A stretch of 64,000 nucleotides of DNA from Okibacterium sp. HSC-33S16 (GCF_024171565.1 NZ_JALJZZ010000002.1:372001-436000), one strand, 5' to 3'; numbered from the stretch's first letter, positions 46,133 through 56,547 are shown. A program made the numbers and translations. Notes: generated from the sequence alone by a model not told the origin.

Positions 46133-46656
46133 GGGCCTTCGGCGTTGCCTCCGGCGGAGAGATCCTCGCCGAGTTCGAGTCGCAAGAGGTCATGATGTTC
46201 ACTGACCTCGTGCAGCAGATCATCGCGCTTCTCGTGCGCGTGAAGGAGGGCGAGGCAGACATTGACGGCGCCGTCCTCTCTCGCCTGTTCCCCGATGCGT
46301 ATGCTGACGACATCGAAGCATCCGACGAATTCCGGCGTTTCACCATCGACGACCTCATTGACCGCAAGATTGAGAACGCTCAGGGCGTGCTCGAATCGTT
46401 CGACAAGGCCGGCGTCCGCGCCACGGCAGAGGGCGACGTCACGCTCGTGCGGCTCGATCGCGAATTCTCGATGTACTGGCTTGGCACCCTCACCGACCTG
46501 CGGCTGGTGCTCGCCACGAACCTCGGCATCGGCACCGAAGCTCCCGCCGTTGAAGGCGCAGACAACGAATATGTGCAGAGCCTCTACGAGTGGTTCGGCT
46601 TCACTCAAGGCTCGCTGATTGAGGCGCTCGAAGAGGTCGAAGGCATCAGCGGTTAG
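46129..46656 (+). CDS. DUF2017 family protein
   Basis: 175 residues, mostly helical and acidic: EFESQEVMMFTDLVQQIIALL, LFPDAYADDIEASDEFRRFT, and a C-terminal LYEWFGFTQGSLIEAL. This family sits directly behind clpS in many actinobacteria, suggesting a role in Clp-dependent proteolysis, but none has been proven to my knowledge. Starts inside the clpS stop (ATGA). Confidence 0.93.
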   Translation: MRAFGVASGGEILAEFESQEVMMFTDLVQQIIALLVRVKEGEADIDGAVLSRLFPDAYADDIEASDEFRRFTIDDLIDRKIENAQGVLESFDKAGVRATAEGDVTLVRLDREFSMYWLGTLTDLRLVLATNLGIGTEAPAVEGADNEYVQSLYEWFGFTQGSLIEALEEVEGISG

Positions 46657-46733
46657 ATCGAACATCAGGCGGGCGGATGCTCCGGCGGCAGCATGCAGGA
46701 CCCTCGGCCGGTCGCCGGTAACCTGAGAGCACC

Positions 46734-47966
46734 ATGCACATACTGATGTTCAGCGACCAGCACGCCGACTCCCTCGGCGGAGTGCAGGTCTCCATTCGGT
46801 TGCAGAAACGATTTCTTGAACTCGCCGGGCACCGTGTCACCGTTGTGGCACCGAAAATGCACCGCGAGCACTCGGGCAGCGCCGACTATGTCGACACCCC
46901 GTCGGTTCCGATCACCCTCGATCGCGAGTACTCGGCGACGCTCCCGAGCCGTCGCATTGACCGGTTCCTCGACGAAGAGATGGCCACCCGGTCGCCGGTC
47001 GATATCGTGCACGTGCAGGCCGACTACTGGGGCGCGATGCTCGGGTACCGCTTCGCGGCGCGTCATGGCATCCGCTCCGTGCATACCTTTCACAACCACA
47101 TGGAGTTCGGGCTGGAGCAGGTTGTGCCTTTCCCGACAGTTGTCATTCGGGCGCTGTTGTGGTGGCAGCACCGTGTGCTTCGGCCGCGGCTCTCGACGCT
47201 CCCGCCCAGCGCGTGGAGCTACCTCGATGAGCTCGCCGCTCGAGCGTCGGCGAGTGTGGCGCCGAGTGGACATTTCGCCCGGCTGCTGGAGTCGCACGGA
47301 GTCGGTAGTGGCATCGACGTGATCTGGACCGGTGCCGACGACGCGCTCGTTGACGACGTACTCGCGGCGCCTGCGCCTGCGCCCGCGACCTCGACTCGGC
47401 CGTTGTTCGTGTGGATGGGGCGGATGAGCGCCGAGAAACGCGTGATGGAGTATCTCGAGGCCATTCGGCTGGCGGGCGTCGACGCCGAGTTTCGGCTCTA
47501 CGGCGCTGGCCTCCTCCTGAAAAAGGCACAGGCGTTCGTGCGGGAGAACGGGCTAGAGAATCGAGTCGTGTTCGCCGGGAAGGTGCCCTACCGCGATGCC
47601 CTGGCGGCCATCGCTGCGGCCGACGCGCTCGTGCAAACCTCGATCGGCTTCGAGACCCAGGGGATGACCGTGTTCGAGGCCGCAGCGCTCGGCACCCCGT
47701 CGATCGTGAGCGACCCAAATATCGCGGGCGAGCTGCCCGACGGTATTTACTGGCAGCCGGCCGACGGAAGCGTGCCTGCGCTGGCGGATGCTCTCCGGCA
47801 CGCGGCAGCGGACGTCGCGTCGGGTTCGCGGCTCGTCGTGGAGCCGCAGGCCAGTCTCGAGTTTCGGCAGAGCTACCAAACCGCCCGAATGATCGAGGTC
47901 TACGAGCGGGTGCTGCCGGCGTCACGCGGCGAACGTGCGCCGGACACGGAAAAAGGCTCGAGGTAA
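46734..47966 (+). CDS. Glycosyltransferase family 4-like protein
   Basis: 410 residues, GT-B fold. N-terminal acceptor domain with SDQHADSLGGVQVS and HTFHNHMEFG; C-terminal donor domain with VWMGRMSAEKRVMEYLEAI, KVPYRDALAAIAAADALVQTS and the E-x7-E motif in FETQGMTVFEAAALGTPSI. Related to 1,2-diacylglycerol/phosphatidylinositol mannosyltransferases; acceptor unknown. Cytoplasmic face of the membrane. C-terminal residues GERAPDTEKGSR look disordered. Confidence 0.92.
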   Translation: MHILMFSDQHADSLGGVQVSIRLQKRFLELAGHRVTVVAPKMHREHSGSADYVDTPSVPITLDREYSATLPSRRIDRFLDEEMATRSPVDIVHVQADYWGAMLGYRFAARHGIRSVHTFHNHMEFGLEQVVPFPTVVIRALLWWQHRVLRPRLSTLPPSAWSYLDELAARASASVAPSGHFARLLESHGVGSGIDVIWTGADDALVDDVLAAPAPAPATSTRPLFVWMGRMSAEKRVMEYLEAIRLAGVDAEFRLYGAGLLLKKAQAFVRENGLENRVVFAGKVPYRDALAAIAAADALVQTSIGFETQGMTVFEAAALGTPSIVSDPNIAGELPDGIYWQPADGSVPALADALRHAAADVASGSRLVVEPQASLEFRQSYQTARMIEVYERVLPASRGERAPDTEKGSR

Positions 47967-48162
47967 GGGCTGCGGGTCCCACGGCTTCCGTCGCTCGCGT
48001 CGATGTCCTTATGTGCGGGTGGTGGCAGGGCTGCGTGGTGGTGGCAGGGCTTTCCGTGTCGTCGAGTGGCAGGGCCGCCTATGTCGCGCGTGGCTGTCGC
48101 TCGTGTGACGCTGTGTTGCGGCTCAACGTGACCAGGCGCGCAACCTGACGGACGATGGGGAT
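47967..48162. repeat. Gene-free gap with three copies of GTGGCAGGGC
   Basis: No gene is supported in these 196 bases. The ten-base word GTGGCAGGGC occurs at 48022-48031, 48041-48050 and 48066-48075, so with 19- and 25-base spacing; the first two are extended copies (GGTGGCAGGGCT). It lies upstream of the flavin oxidoreductase gene and could be an operator array or simple repeat. Confidence 0.5.
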
Positions 48163-49548
48163 ATGACCCGTCACATCCGCTTCAATGCTTTTGATATGAA
48201 CTGCGTCGCTCACCAGTCGCCCGGTCTGTGGCGTCATCCCGACGATCAGTCTCAGCGTTACACCGACCTCAGCTATTGGACGGAGCTCGCGAAGCTGCTT
48301 GAGCGCGGCAAGTTCGATGGGCTGTTCATCGCGGATGTGCTCGGAACCTATGACGTGTATGGCGGCAGCAATGAGGCCGCGTTGCGCAACGGTGCGCAGG
48401 TGCCGGTGAGTGACCCACTGCTGCTCGTGTCGGCCATGGCTGCTGTGACTGAGAACCTGGGCTTCGGCATCACGGCGGGGACGGCGTATGAGCACCCGTA
48501 TCCGTTTGCGCGGCGGCTCTCGACGCTCGACCACCTCACCAAGGGGCGGGTCGGCTGGAACGTCGTCACCGGTTACCTGCCGAGCGCCGCGCGCAACATG
48601 GGGCACGAAGACCAGATCGAGCACGATGAGCGATACAACATCGCTGACGAGTACCTCGAGGTGCTCTACAAGCTGTGGGAAGGCTCGTGGGAGGACGACG
48701 CCGTTGTGCGCGACCGAGAGACCGGTGTGTTCACCGACCCGACGAAGGTGCACGAGATCGGGCACTTTGGTAAGCACTACACGGTGCCGGGCATTCACCT
48801 GGCCGAGCCGTCGCCGCAGCGCACCCCGGTGATCTTCCAGGCCGGTGCGTCGGGGCGTGGCATCCAGTTCGCCGCCGAGAATGCCGAAGCCATCTTCGTC
48901 GGCTCACCCACCAAGGCCGTGCTCAAGGCCACCGTGTCAAAGATTCGGGATGCTCTCGAAGCGGCCGGGCGCGACCGGTACAGCGCGAAGATTTACCAGC
49001 TCGTCACCGTCATCACCGACGAGACCTCGGAGAAGGCGCAGGCTAAGCACGAGGACTACCAGAAGTACGCGAGCGTCGAGGGCGCCCTCGTCTTCATGTC
49101 GGGCTGGATGGGCGTCGACCTGTCGCAATATGACCTCGACGACCCCATCGGCGATGTGAAGAGCAACGCCATCCAGTCGGCCGTCGCCAACTTCCAGGCC
49201 GCGGCCGAGGACGGCAGCGAGTGGACCGTGCGCGACATCGCGGCGTGGGCTGGCATCGGTGGACTAGGCACCCGCATCGTCGGCTCGGGCAGTGAGGTCG
49301 CCGACCAGTTGCAGTCGTGGGTCGAGGAGACCGATGTCGACGGGTTTAACCTCGCCTACGCCATCACGCCCGGATCGTTCGAGGACATCGTCGAGTTCGT
49401 CATCCCCGAGTTGCAGAAGCGCGACGCGTACCCCACCGACTACACGCCGGGGACGCTGCGCAACAAACTGCACGGTCGCGGCGACCGGCTCCCGGCCGAG
49501 CACAAGGGTGCATCGTTCAGCTACAAGGAGCGCGTCGCGACCGCATAG
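48163..49548 (+). CDS. LLM-class flavin monooxygenase, NtaA/SnaA/DszA type
   Basis: 461 residues, TIM barrel. Family landmarks HQSPGLWRHPDDQ, FDGLFIADVLG, GKGRVGWNVVTG-like LTKGRVGWNVVTGY, and HFGKHYTVPGIHLAEPSPQRTPVIFQAG. These FMN-dependent two-component monooxygenases oxidise compounds such as nitrilotriacetate or dibenzothiophene sulfone; substrate here unknown. Distinct from the F420-dependent branch in the same window. A GGGGAT lies just before the ATG. Confidence 0.93.
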   Translation: MTRHIRFNAFDMNCVAHQSPGLWRHPDDQSQRYTDLSYWTELAKLLERGKFDGLFIADVLGTYDVYGGSNEAALRNGAQVPVSDPLLLVSAMAAVTENLGFGITAGTAYEHPYPFARRLSTLDHLTKGRVGWNVVTGYLPSAARNMGHEDQIEHDERYNIADEYLEVLYKLWEGSWEDDAVVRDRETGVFTDPTKVHEIGHFGKHYTVPGIHLAEPSPQRTPVIFQAGASGRGIQFAAENAEAIFVGSPTKAVLKATVSKIRDALEAAGRDRYSAKIYQLVTVITDETSEKAQAKHEDYQKYASVEGALVFMSGWMGVDLSQYDLDDPIGDVKSNAIQSAVANFQAAAEDGSEWTVRDIAAWAGIGGLGTRIVGSGSEVADQLQSWVEETDVDGFNLAYAITPGSFEDIVEFVIPELQKRDAYPTDYTPGTLRNKLHGRGDRLPAEHKGASFSYKERVATA

Positions 49549-49619
49549 CGCCGCACCCTTGAACTACACCAGGTGTGCGCTTAGGGTCGAGGCGTACTCG
49601 CCGACGGTGTGGAGATAGC

Positions 49620-50810
49620 GTGACAGGGCTTGACGATGGCAGCGGTCAATCGCAACCGTTCGGCTATCTGATCACGGCCATCGCGATCGGGTGGATGACC
49701 TTCTTCGCGCTTGCACCTCGGCGGCGGCCGCGCTGGCTGGCCCAGGTGAGCTTTCAGTCGGGGCTCCTGGTCAGCGAACAGCCGTTTTACCCGTTCTATC
49801 TCCTTCTCGGGCTCACGCTGCTCGCTCAGGTCGAGGGTGACCTGAGCACCGAGGTGGGCGGTTTGGCACTGGCGCTCTCCGCAGCGATTGTCCTTGGCCT
49901 CGCAACTCTCGTGATGAGGTCGACCCGAACGGCTGGTGTGCTCGATCGAGCGCTTGATCGTGGGCTGGGACACGACGGGCGTGAGCGGGCGGGCAACGCC
50001 CGGCGTCGCGGAATCCCGCTCGGCCACATTGTCTTCGCGCCATTTTTCACCAGGCGTCACGACGTCCGGTGCATCCGCAACATCCGCTATGGCGACGCGG
50101 GTCGGCACAATTTGCTCGACTTGTACTGCCGACGGACGCGTCCACAGGGCGGCGGCGTGTTCATCTTCTTCCACGGCGGCGGGTTCTCGTCCGGTCGCAA
50201 GAGCTTCGAGTCTCGCGTCCTGCTCAACACCCTGGCCAGTGCTGGCTGGGTCTGCATCAGCGCGAACTATCGGCTGGGCCGCACTGCCCGGTTCCCCGAC
50301 CACCTGGTGGACGCGAAGAAGGTGATTCGCTGGGCGCGCCAGCACGCGAGTGACTACGGTGCCGACGCATCGGCGCTCGTCGTCGGCGGCAGTTCGGCGG
50401 GCGCCCACCTCGCGTCGATGTGCGCTCTCACTCCGGACCGACCCGAGTTTCAGCCGGGATTTGAGGGGGCCGACACATCGGTGTCCGCCGCCGTGTGCCT
50501 GTATGGCTGGTTTGGGGCGGTGAGCGATCACGCGACCGGGTCGTCACCGCACGACTATCTCCCGACAACCGATAGATCCGCTGTACCGCCGTTTTTCGTC
50601 GCACACGGAAACCACGACACGTTGGTTCCGGTCGAGAGAGCTCGTGATTTTGTCGCCCGACTGCGGTCCGAGTCCGACGCTCTCGTCGTCTACGCGGAGC
50701 TGCCGGGTGCGCAACACTCCTTCGACCTCTTTCACTCGATCAGGTCCGACCTTGTCGTTCGCGGGATCGGCTCGTTCCTTGCGGCTGTCCTGATACCGAG
50801 TCGGCGATGA
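49620..50810 (+). CDS. Alpha/beta hydrolase, HSL/esterase type, with N-terminal membrane region
   Basis: 396 residues. Residues about 15-115 contain three hydrophobic helices; the rest is an alpha/beta hydrolase with oxyanion motif HGGGFSSG (about 185), nucleophile GGSSAGAHLAS (GxSxG), late Asp in HGNHDTLVP and catalytic His in GAQHSFDLF. A membrane-anchored carboxylesterase or lipase-like enzyme; substrate unknown. GTG at 49620 preceded by GGAGATA. Confidence 0.9.
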   Translation: MTGLDDGSGQSQPFGYLITAIAIGWMTFFALAPRRRPRWLAQVSFQSGLLVSEQPFYPFYLLLGLTLLAQVEGDLSTEVGGLALALSAAIVLGLATLVMRSTRTAGVLDRALDRGLGHDGRERAGNARRRGIPLGHIVFAPFFTRRHDVRCIRNIRYGDAGRHNLLDLYCRRTRPQGGGVFIFFHGGGFSSGRKSFESRVLLNTLASAGWVCISANYRLGRTARFPDHLVDAKKVIRWARQHASDYGADASALVVGGSSAGAHLASMCALTPDRPEFQPGFEGADTSVSAAVCLYGWFGAVSDHATGSSPHDYLPTTDRSAVPPFFVAHGNHDTLVPVERARDFVARLRSESDALVVYAELPGAQHSFDLFHSIRSDLVVRGIGSFLAAVLIPSRR

Positions 50811-50893
50811 CCGCCGTGAGCGAATGAGCCGAATGTCACTGTTGTGGCTGTCAAGGCCTTGGCCAGCGCGCCGCCCGAGCGTAGGTTCGCATC

Positions 50894-51265
50894 ATGAGTG
50901 ACGAACGCGATATCCAGGACCAGCTGAAGATCACGGACGCTGACGCAGAGGTCAGCCCCGCCGATCGCACGGAAGCCGGCGCGAACACCGGATCCGAATC
51001 CACCGAAGGCAATGTCGGAGTGCTTGGCGACGTCGCCCACCCCTTCGACCAGACCAATGGCATTGTCGACGGGTTCGACGAACGTCTCGCCCAGGACGGC
51101 GACCCCGTCACCTCGGCGGGTGGCGTCGATTCGTCGACAGATGAGACGACGGATGCTGTCGGTACGGACGCGGGAACTTCCGGTCGGCACGCCGCTCCGG
51201 TGACGAACGGTTCCGTGGCGCCCGACGATGACGACTCGCTGACCGCCGACGACACGGTTCGCTGA
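50894..51265 (+). CDS. Acidic disordered hypothetical protein
   Basis: 123 residues, about 30% Asp+Glu, with Thr/Ser/Gly and almost no hydrophobic stretch except HPFDQTNGIVDGFDERL (about 50-65). Predicted to be disordered and soluble. Similar short acidic proteins occur in actinobacteria without assigned role. ATG 50894. An opposite open frame exists but has weaker coding character. Confidence 0.62.
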   Translation: MSDERDIQDQLKITDADAEVSPADRTEAGANTGSESTEGNVGVLGDVAHPFDQTNGIVDGFDERLAQDGDPVTSAGGVDSSTDETTDAVGTDAGTSGRHAAPVTNGSVAPDDDDSLTADDTVR

Positions 51266-51380
51266 CCCACCCTGCGCCGATCGCGCCACGTTCATTCGAG
51301 CGGGTCAGAAATCTCGCGCCGGTCGGGCGGACCTCTCTGGCGCTGTTGGACGAACGTGGCGCGGTCGACGCCGCGGCGCG

Positions 51381-52544
51381 TTAGCGCTTGAGTGCCTCGC
51401 GCTCGAGCGAGAAAAGTCCGATCGGGAGGTCGGTGCGTCCGCGCGTCGACAGGTCAGCCACAATGTCGCCGACAACGGGAACAAACTTGAAGCCGTGGCC
51501 GCCGAAGCCGGTGGCGACCGTCACCTGCGAGTGCTCGGGATGCAGCCCGAGCATGAAGTGGTCGTCGGGTGAGCTGGGGTAGAGGCACGTGCTCGCCGCG
51601 AGCAGGCGGCCGGTGAGGTGCGGAAAGAGTTCGAGCGCGCGCGACTGCATCTGGGCGACCTCGAACGGCAGCACCTCGCGATTGACGGCGTCCGGGTCGG
51701 TCGGCGTGTGATCGTGGAAGAACCCGATCTTGATTCCGGGCGTCTGGCCGGGCACCATCGGGAACCCGTAAACCTGTTCGTTGCCGTCCGTGTGCTCGAT
51801 AAAAACCGGCTGCGTCCCCACCGAGTAGTCGTCGAGGCTCGGAGTGCCTTCGGAGGCATCCGGCGCGAACCAGTACACGACCTGGCGCTCGGGCGACACC
51901 GGTGCGCCCACCTCGCCGAGCAGGCGCTCTGACCAGGCGCCGGGCGCCACGACGAGCCGGTCAGCGCCGTAGCGTCCCCGGGTCGTGACAACCTCGGCCC
52001 CGCCGCCCTTCGTCGCGGTCCACGACAGCACAGTCTCACCGAAGTGCAGCTCGGCACCGTGCATCGTCGCCACTTGGATGTTCGCTGCCGTCGTCTCCTC
52101 GGGGTTCACGAACCCGGCGTTCTGCTCAAACAGGCCCATCGCGTGCGGTGCCGGGCGCATCGCCGGGAACCGCTCGGTGATCTCCTCACTCGTGAGCACC
52201 TCGTGGGGGAGTCCCCAGTGGTGCGCCGATGCGAGTGCACCGGTGAAGGTTTCCTCGTCCGGGTCGCCGATGTAGATGCCGCCGGTGAGTGTCATGAGCG
52301 ACCGCTCAGACTGCTCCTCGAGCCGCCGCCACCCGGAGTATGCGCGACGAAGCAGCGGCACATACTCACGACCCTCGAAGTACGACTGCCGAATGATCCG
52401 GGTGCCACCGTGCGCCGAACCACGGTCATGGCTTGGCCAGAACCTCTCGATGCCCAGCACGCTGTGGCCGCGTTGTGCGAGCGCATTAGCTGCGGCACCG
52501 CCCATCGACCCGAGCCCGATCACGATGACGTCGACGTTGTTCAC
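51381..52544 (-). CDS. solA: N-methyl-L-tryptophan oxidase-type FAD oxidase
   Basis: 387 residues from GTG 52544 (VNNVDVIVIGLGSMGGAAANAL); AAAGGGA upstream supports this start. DAO/sarcosine-oxidase family: FAD motif GLGSMGGAAA, RFWPSHDRGSAHGGTRIIR (covalent-flavin region), and GFGGHGFKFVPVVG near the end. Demethylates N-methyl amino acids (N-methyltryptophan or sarcosine) with oxygen, giving formaldehyde and H2O2. Substrate preference inferred from similarity only. Divergent from clpB across a HAIR-bearing gap. Confidence 0.92.
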   Translation of the reverse strand: MNNVDVIVIGLGSMGGAAANALAQRGHSVLGIERFWPSHDRGSAHGGTRIIRQSYFEGREYVPLLRRAYSGWRRLEEQSERSLMTLTGGIYIGDPDEETFTGALASAHHWGLPHEVLTSEEITERFPAMRPAPHAMGLFEQNAGFVNPEETTAANIQVATMHGAELHFGETVLSWTATKGGGAEVVTTRGRYGADRLVVAPGAWSERLLGEVGAPVSPERQVVYWFAPDASEGTPSLDDYSVGTQPVFIEHTDGNEQVYGFPMVPGQTPGIKIGFFHDHTPTDPDAVNREVLPFEVAQMQSRALELFPHLTGRLLAASTCLYPSSPDDHFMLGLHPEHSQVTVATGFGGHGFKFVPVVGDIVADLSTRGRTDLPIGLFSLEREALKR

Positions 52545-52645
52545 GGTGTCCCTTTGTGGTGAGAAGGCGAGCGGATGCCGTTCGCTCACGGCGTGCGGAC
52601 GTCTCCCAGCTTAGAAGCTGGCGCTAATCCACAGCGCTTGGTAAA

Positions 52646-52666
52646 CTTGAGTCAGACAGACTCAAC
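52646..52666. promoter_or_regulatory. HAIR operator for HspR upstream of clpB
   Basis: CTTGAGT-N7-ACTCAAC: 13 of 14 consensus positions and correct spacing. TAAACT at 52642-52647 overlaps it as the probable -10. It ends 13 bases before the clpB start codon. Confidence 0.88.
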
Positions 52667-52679
52667 TTTGAGGAGAAAC

Positions 52680-54842
52680 ATGCAGCCTGGACAGCAGCCG
52701 CAGGGCGAGCAGAAGAGCGCCCTCGAGCAATACGGCGTCAATCTCACCGATGTGGCGCGAACCGGAAAACTCGACCCGGTCATCGGTCGTGACGCGGAAA
52801 TTCGACGGGTCAGCCAGGTGCTCACGCGCCGCACCAAGAACAACCCCGTGCTCATCGGGGAGCCCGGCGTCGGTAAAACCGCCGTCGTGGAGGGGCTCGC
52901 CCAGCGCATCGTCGCGGGTGACGTCGCCGACTCACTCAAGGGCAAGCAGCTCGTCTCACTCGACCTGGCGGCCCTGATCGCCGGCGCGAAGTACCGTGGT
53001 GAGTTCGAGGAACGACTCAAGGCCGTGCTGCAGGAGATCAAGGACGCCGAGGGCGAGATCATCACCTTCATCGATGAACTGCATACCCTCATGGGTGCTG
53101 GCGCCGGTGAGGGCAGTGTCGCGGCGTCGAACATGCTGAAGCCGATGCTAGCGCGCGGTGAACTGCGCATGATTGGCGCGACGACCCTCAACGAGTACCG
53201 CGAGTACATCGAGAAGGACGCCGCCATGGAGCGTCGCTTCCAGCAGGTTTACGTCGGCGAGCCGAGTGTCGAGGACACGGTCGCCATTCTCCGTGGGCTC
53301 AAACAGCGGTATGAGGCCCACCACAAGGTTGCGATTGCCGACTCTGCCCTCGTGGCAGCGGCATCCCTCTCCAATCGATATATTCCGGCTCGCCAGTTGC
53401 CCGACAAGGCGATCGACCTCATCGACGAAGCCGCGTCGCGGCTGCGGATGGAGATCGACTCGTCTCCCGTTGAGATCGACGAGCTGCAGCGCAGTGTGAA
53501 CCGGCTCAAGCTCGAAGAACTCGCGCTCAAGAAGGAGAAGGACGAGGCCTCCAAGCAGCGCCTCGCCAAGCTCCGCGAAGACATGGCGGAGAAGCAGACC
53601 GAGCTTGATGGCTTGAAGGCCCGTTGGGAGAAGGAACGCTCGAACCTCAACCGGGTGGGCGATCTCAAGACCCAGCTCGACGAGATGCGATCGCGCCGGG
53701 ACCGTGCGCTTCGTGAGGCGAACTACCAGGAGACCTCGCGGCTCGAGTACGAGGTCATCCCGAAGATCGAAGCCGAGATCAAGGAAGCCGAGCAGGCCGA
53801 GAACGACGGGCCTCTTATGGTCAACGACCAGGTCACCTCCGACGACATCGCGGCCGTCATCGCCGCCTGGACCGGCATCCCGGTCGGCCGACTGCTGCAG
53901 GGTGAGACCGAGAAGCTGCTGCACCTCGAGGCCGAGCTGGGCAAACGACTCGTCGGGCAGAAGCAGGCCGTGCAGGCGGTCTCTGACGCCGTTCGCCGCA
54001 CCCGCGCGGGTATCTCCGACCCGAACCGGCCGACCGGATCCTTCATGTTCCTCGGCCCGACCGGTGTCGGCAAAACCGAGCTCGCCAAGGCGCTCGCCGA
54101 GTTCCTCTTCGACGACGAGAAAGCCATGGTGCGCATCGACATGTCGGAGTACGGCGAGAAGTTCTCCGTCTCGCGACTCGTCGGTGCCCCTCCGGGATAC
54201 GTCGGCTACGAGCAGGGTGGCCAGTTAACCGAAGCCGTTCGTCGCCGACCGTACTCGGTCGTGCTCTTCGATGAAGTGGAAAAGGCACACCCCGAGGTGT
54301 TCGACGTGCTGCTGCAGGTGCTCGACGACGGCCGGCTCACCGATGGCCAGGGTCGCACCGTTGACTTCCGCAACACGATCCTCATCCTCACCTCGAACCT
54401 CGGCTCGCAGTACCTCGTCGACCCCGACCTGACGTGGGCGGAGAAGGAACAAACAGTTCAGCAGATCGTCCGCCAGTCGTTCAAGCCCGAATTCATCAAC
54501 CGGCTCGACGACATTGTCGTCTTCTCCGCGTTGAGCGAGGATGACCTCGGCCAGATCGTCGAGCTCTACATCGACAGGCTGCAGCGCCGGTTGAACGAAC
54601 GCAGACTCGAACTCGCAGTGACCCCGGATGCACGGCGCTGGCTCGCCGAGCGAGGCTACGACCCGATTTACGGGGCGCGCCCGTTGCGCCGGCTCATGCA
54701 GACCGAAATCGACGACCGGCTGGCTATGGCACTGCTCAGCGGCTCGATCCGCGACGGTGACACGGTGCGTGTCGACCTCGATTCGGCGAGCGATGCCCTG
54801 ACGGTCGGCTCCGTTCCGGTGACCGCGTCTGAGGTTCGATAA
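52680..54842 (+). CDS. clpB: Disaggregase ClpB lacking the N-terminal domain
   Basis: 720 residues against about 850-870 for full ClpB: the N-terminal Clp_N repeat is missing and only about 25 residues precede [21 protein letters not shown]-1 has GEPGVGKT and FIDELHT; a long coiled-coil M domain (about residues 260-385) marks it as ClpB rather than ClpC/ClpA. AAA-2 has [19 protein letters not shown] and a complete C-terminus. Solubilises aggregates with DnaK/DnaJ/GrpE. The ATG 52680 follows GAGGAGAAAC, so a longer start is unlikely. Controlled by a HAIR site. Confidence 0.94.
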   Translation: MQPGQQPQGEQKSALEQYGVNLTDVARTGKLDPVIGRDAEIRRVSQVLTRRTKNNPVLIGEPGVGKTAVVEGLAQRIVAGDVADSLKGKQLVSLDLAALIAGAKYRGEFEERLKAVLQEIKDAEGEIITFIDELHTLMGAGAGEGSVAASNMLKPMLARGELRMIGATTLNEYREYIEKDAAMERRFQQVYVGEPSVEDTVAILRGLKQRYEAHHKVAIADSALVAAASLSNRYIPARQLPDKAIDLIDEAASRLRMEIDSSPVEIDELQRSVNRLKLEELALKKEKDEASKQRLAKLREDMAEKQTELDGLKARWEKERSNLNRVGDLKTQLDEMRSRRDRALREANYQETSRLEYEVIPKIEAEIKEAEQAENDGPLMVNDQVTSDDIAAVIAAWTGIPVGRLLQGETEKLLHLEAELGKRLVGQKQAVQAVSDAVRRTRAGISDPNRPTGSFMFLGPTGVGKTELAKALAEFLFDDEKAMVRIDMSEYGEKFSVSRLVGAPPGYVGYEQGGQLTEAVRRRPYSVVLFDEVEKAHPEVFDVLLQVLDDGRLTDGQGRTVDFRNTILILTSNLGSQYLVDPDLTWAEKEQTVQQIVRQSFKPEFINRLDDIVVFSALSEDDLGQIVELYIDRLQRRLNERRLELAVTPDARRWLAERGYDPIYGARPLRRLMQTEIDDRLAMALLSGSIRDGDTVRVDLDSASDALTVGSVPVTASEVR

Positions 54843-54854
54843 GGAGACAAATAT

Positions 54855-54890
54855 GAAGAGCGGATGCCATGGCATCCGCTCTTCTTATTT
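54855..54890 (+). terminator. Intrinsic terminator after clpB (perfect 30-base palindrome)
   Basis: A perfect 30-base palindrome spans 54855-54884, followed by TTATTTCG. It contains both orientations of the CGGATGCC octamer. It starts 13 bases after the clpB stop. Confidence 0.93.
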
Positions 54891-54966
54891 CGATTGTTTC
54901 TCTTGTGGGCTGGCCCCCCAACGGGTTTAGGCTCGGTACCCTCACGGATGGCGAGGGGAGCCTGCC

Positions 54967-56547
54967 ATGAAGCACGAACACCATTTTGAGCCGCCGGATC
55001 ACGACTCGGCGCCGGATCTCGAGAATGCGCGGGAGCGTATTGGCGACGAGATGATGGCGGTGCAGGACTTCTCTGTCGAACAGGAGGGGTACCACACCAC
55101 ACTCAAGCCCAGGCAGCTGCAGATGATCGCCATCGGCGGGGCGATCGGCACCGGTCTGTTCCTCGGAGCTGGAGGCCGATTGGCTTCCGCCGGCCCATCG
55201 CTCGTCTTCGTCTACGCGATCTGCGGGTTCTTCGCGTTCCTCATTCTGCGGGCGCTGGGTGAACTCGTGTTGCACCGGCCGTCGTCGGGATCGTTCGTCT
55301 CTTACGCTCGTGAGTTTCTCGGCGAGAAGGCCGCCTTTGTGGCTGGCTGGATGTATTTCCTCAACTGGGCCATGACGGCGATCGTCGACGTGACGGCCGT
55401 GGCGATCTACGTGAAGTTCTGGTCGGCGTTCACCGATGTGCCGCAATGGATTCTTGCCCTCGTCGCCCTGGCCATCGTGCTCTCGCTCAACCTCGTCTCG
55501 GTCAAGGTGTTCGGTGAGATGGAGTTCTGGTTTGCCATCATCAAGGTCATCGCACTCGTTGCCTTTTTGCTGATCGGGGCGGCGTTCCTCGCGTTCCAGC
55601 TTCCAACGGACGCGGGTGTTCCCGGCCTCGCCCTGCTGGCCGACAATGGCGGCTTCTTCCCGCAAGGCCTCTTGCCCGCGATCGTCGTGGTGCAGGGCGT
55701 CGTCTTTGCCTACGCCGCCATTGAGCTCGTCGGCACGGCCGCAGGCGAGACCGCCGATCCGCGCGCGATTATGCCGCGCGCCGTTAACACGGTCATTGTG
55801 CGAATCGCCGTGTTCTACGTCGGCAGTGTTCTGCTGCTGTCGCTTCTGCTGCCATACACCGAGTACAGCAAGAACGAGAGTCCCTTCGTCACCTTCTTCT
55901 CGAGCATCGGCAACCCGGCGGTCGCCGGAATCGCGGGCAACATCATGAACTTCGTCGTTCTCACTGCGGCGCTGTCGAGCCTCAACGCTGGCCTGTACTC
56001 GACCGGCCGCATCCTGAGGTCGATGTCGGTGAACGGTTCGGCGCCCAAGTTCACCGGTCGGATGAACTCGAGCGGCGTGCCATACGGCGGCATTCTCCTG
56101 ACGGGCTTCATCACTCTGCTGGGGGTCGGACTCAACGCGATAGTGCCCGACGACGCGTTTGAGATTGTGCTCAACATCTCGGCCCTCGGCATCGTGACCG
56201 GCTGGGGGATGATCATCCTCTGCCAAATGAAACTGCAGCGCCTGGCCAAGAGGGGGCTGATGGAGCGACCGTCGTTCCGGCTCCTCGGTGCGCCGTTCAC
56301 GGCATACCTGACGCTGGCGTTCCTCGTCGCCGTGCTTGTACTGATGGCGCTCGACTACCCGGTCGGCACCTACACGATCGGGTCGCTTGCCATCATCATC
56401 CCGCTGCTCATCCTCGGCTGGTTCGCCGCACGGAAGGGCATCCTCGAGATTGCGAAGGAGCGGGAGGGGTACACCGGGTCATTCCCCGTCATCCCCGAAC
56501 GGCCGGGCATCGACAGCCGCAAGTCCCGCGGTGGTCGGACGCCCTGA
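54967..56547 (+). CDS. Amino-acid permease (APC family)
   Basis: 526 residues, 12 hydrophobic helices. Signature [24 protein letters not shown] in the first helix region, [31 protein letters not shown] and an APC-type C-terminal half with [18 protein letters not shown]. Imports an amino acid with protons; resembles the GABA/proline/aromatic permease group (GabP/AnsP-like). GAGGGGA precedes the ATG 54967. A hydrophilic 45-residue N-terminus precedes the first helix. Confidence 0.93.
   Translation: MKHEHHFEPPDHDSAPDLENARERIGDEMMAVQDFSVEQEGYHTTLKPRQLQMIAIGGAIGTGLFLGAGGRLASAGPSLVFVYAICGFFAFLILRALGELVLHRPSSGSFVSYAREFLGEKAAFVAGWMYFLNWAMTAIVDVTAVAIYVKFWSAFTDVPQWILALVALAIVLSLNLVSVKVFGEMEFWFAIIKVIALVAFLLIGAAFLAFQLPTDAGVPGLALLADNGGFFPQGLLPAIVVVQGVVFAYAAIELVGTAAGETADPRAIMPRAVNTVIVRIAVFYVGSVLLLSLLLPYTEYSKNESPFVTFFSSIGNPAVAGIAGNIMNFVVLTAALSSLNAGLYSTGRILRSMSVNGSAPKFTGRMNSSGVPYGGILLTGFITLLGVGLNAIVPDDAFEIVLNISALGIVTGWGMIILCQMKLQRLAKRGLMERPSFRLLGAPFTAYLTLAFLVAVLVLMALDYPVGTYTIGSLAIIIPLLILGWFAARKGILEIAKEREGYTGSFPVIPERPGIDSRKSRGGRTP

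Noticed and set aside
50732-51295. Minus-strand frame opposite the acidic 123-residue protein
   Set aside because: The plus-strand frame has the better start context and amino-acid composition; the opposite frame is its complement.
54736-56226. Long open frame antisense to the amino-acid permease
   Set aside because: Strongly charged, repetitive translation without domains; shadow of the third-position GC in the real gene.
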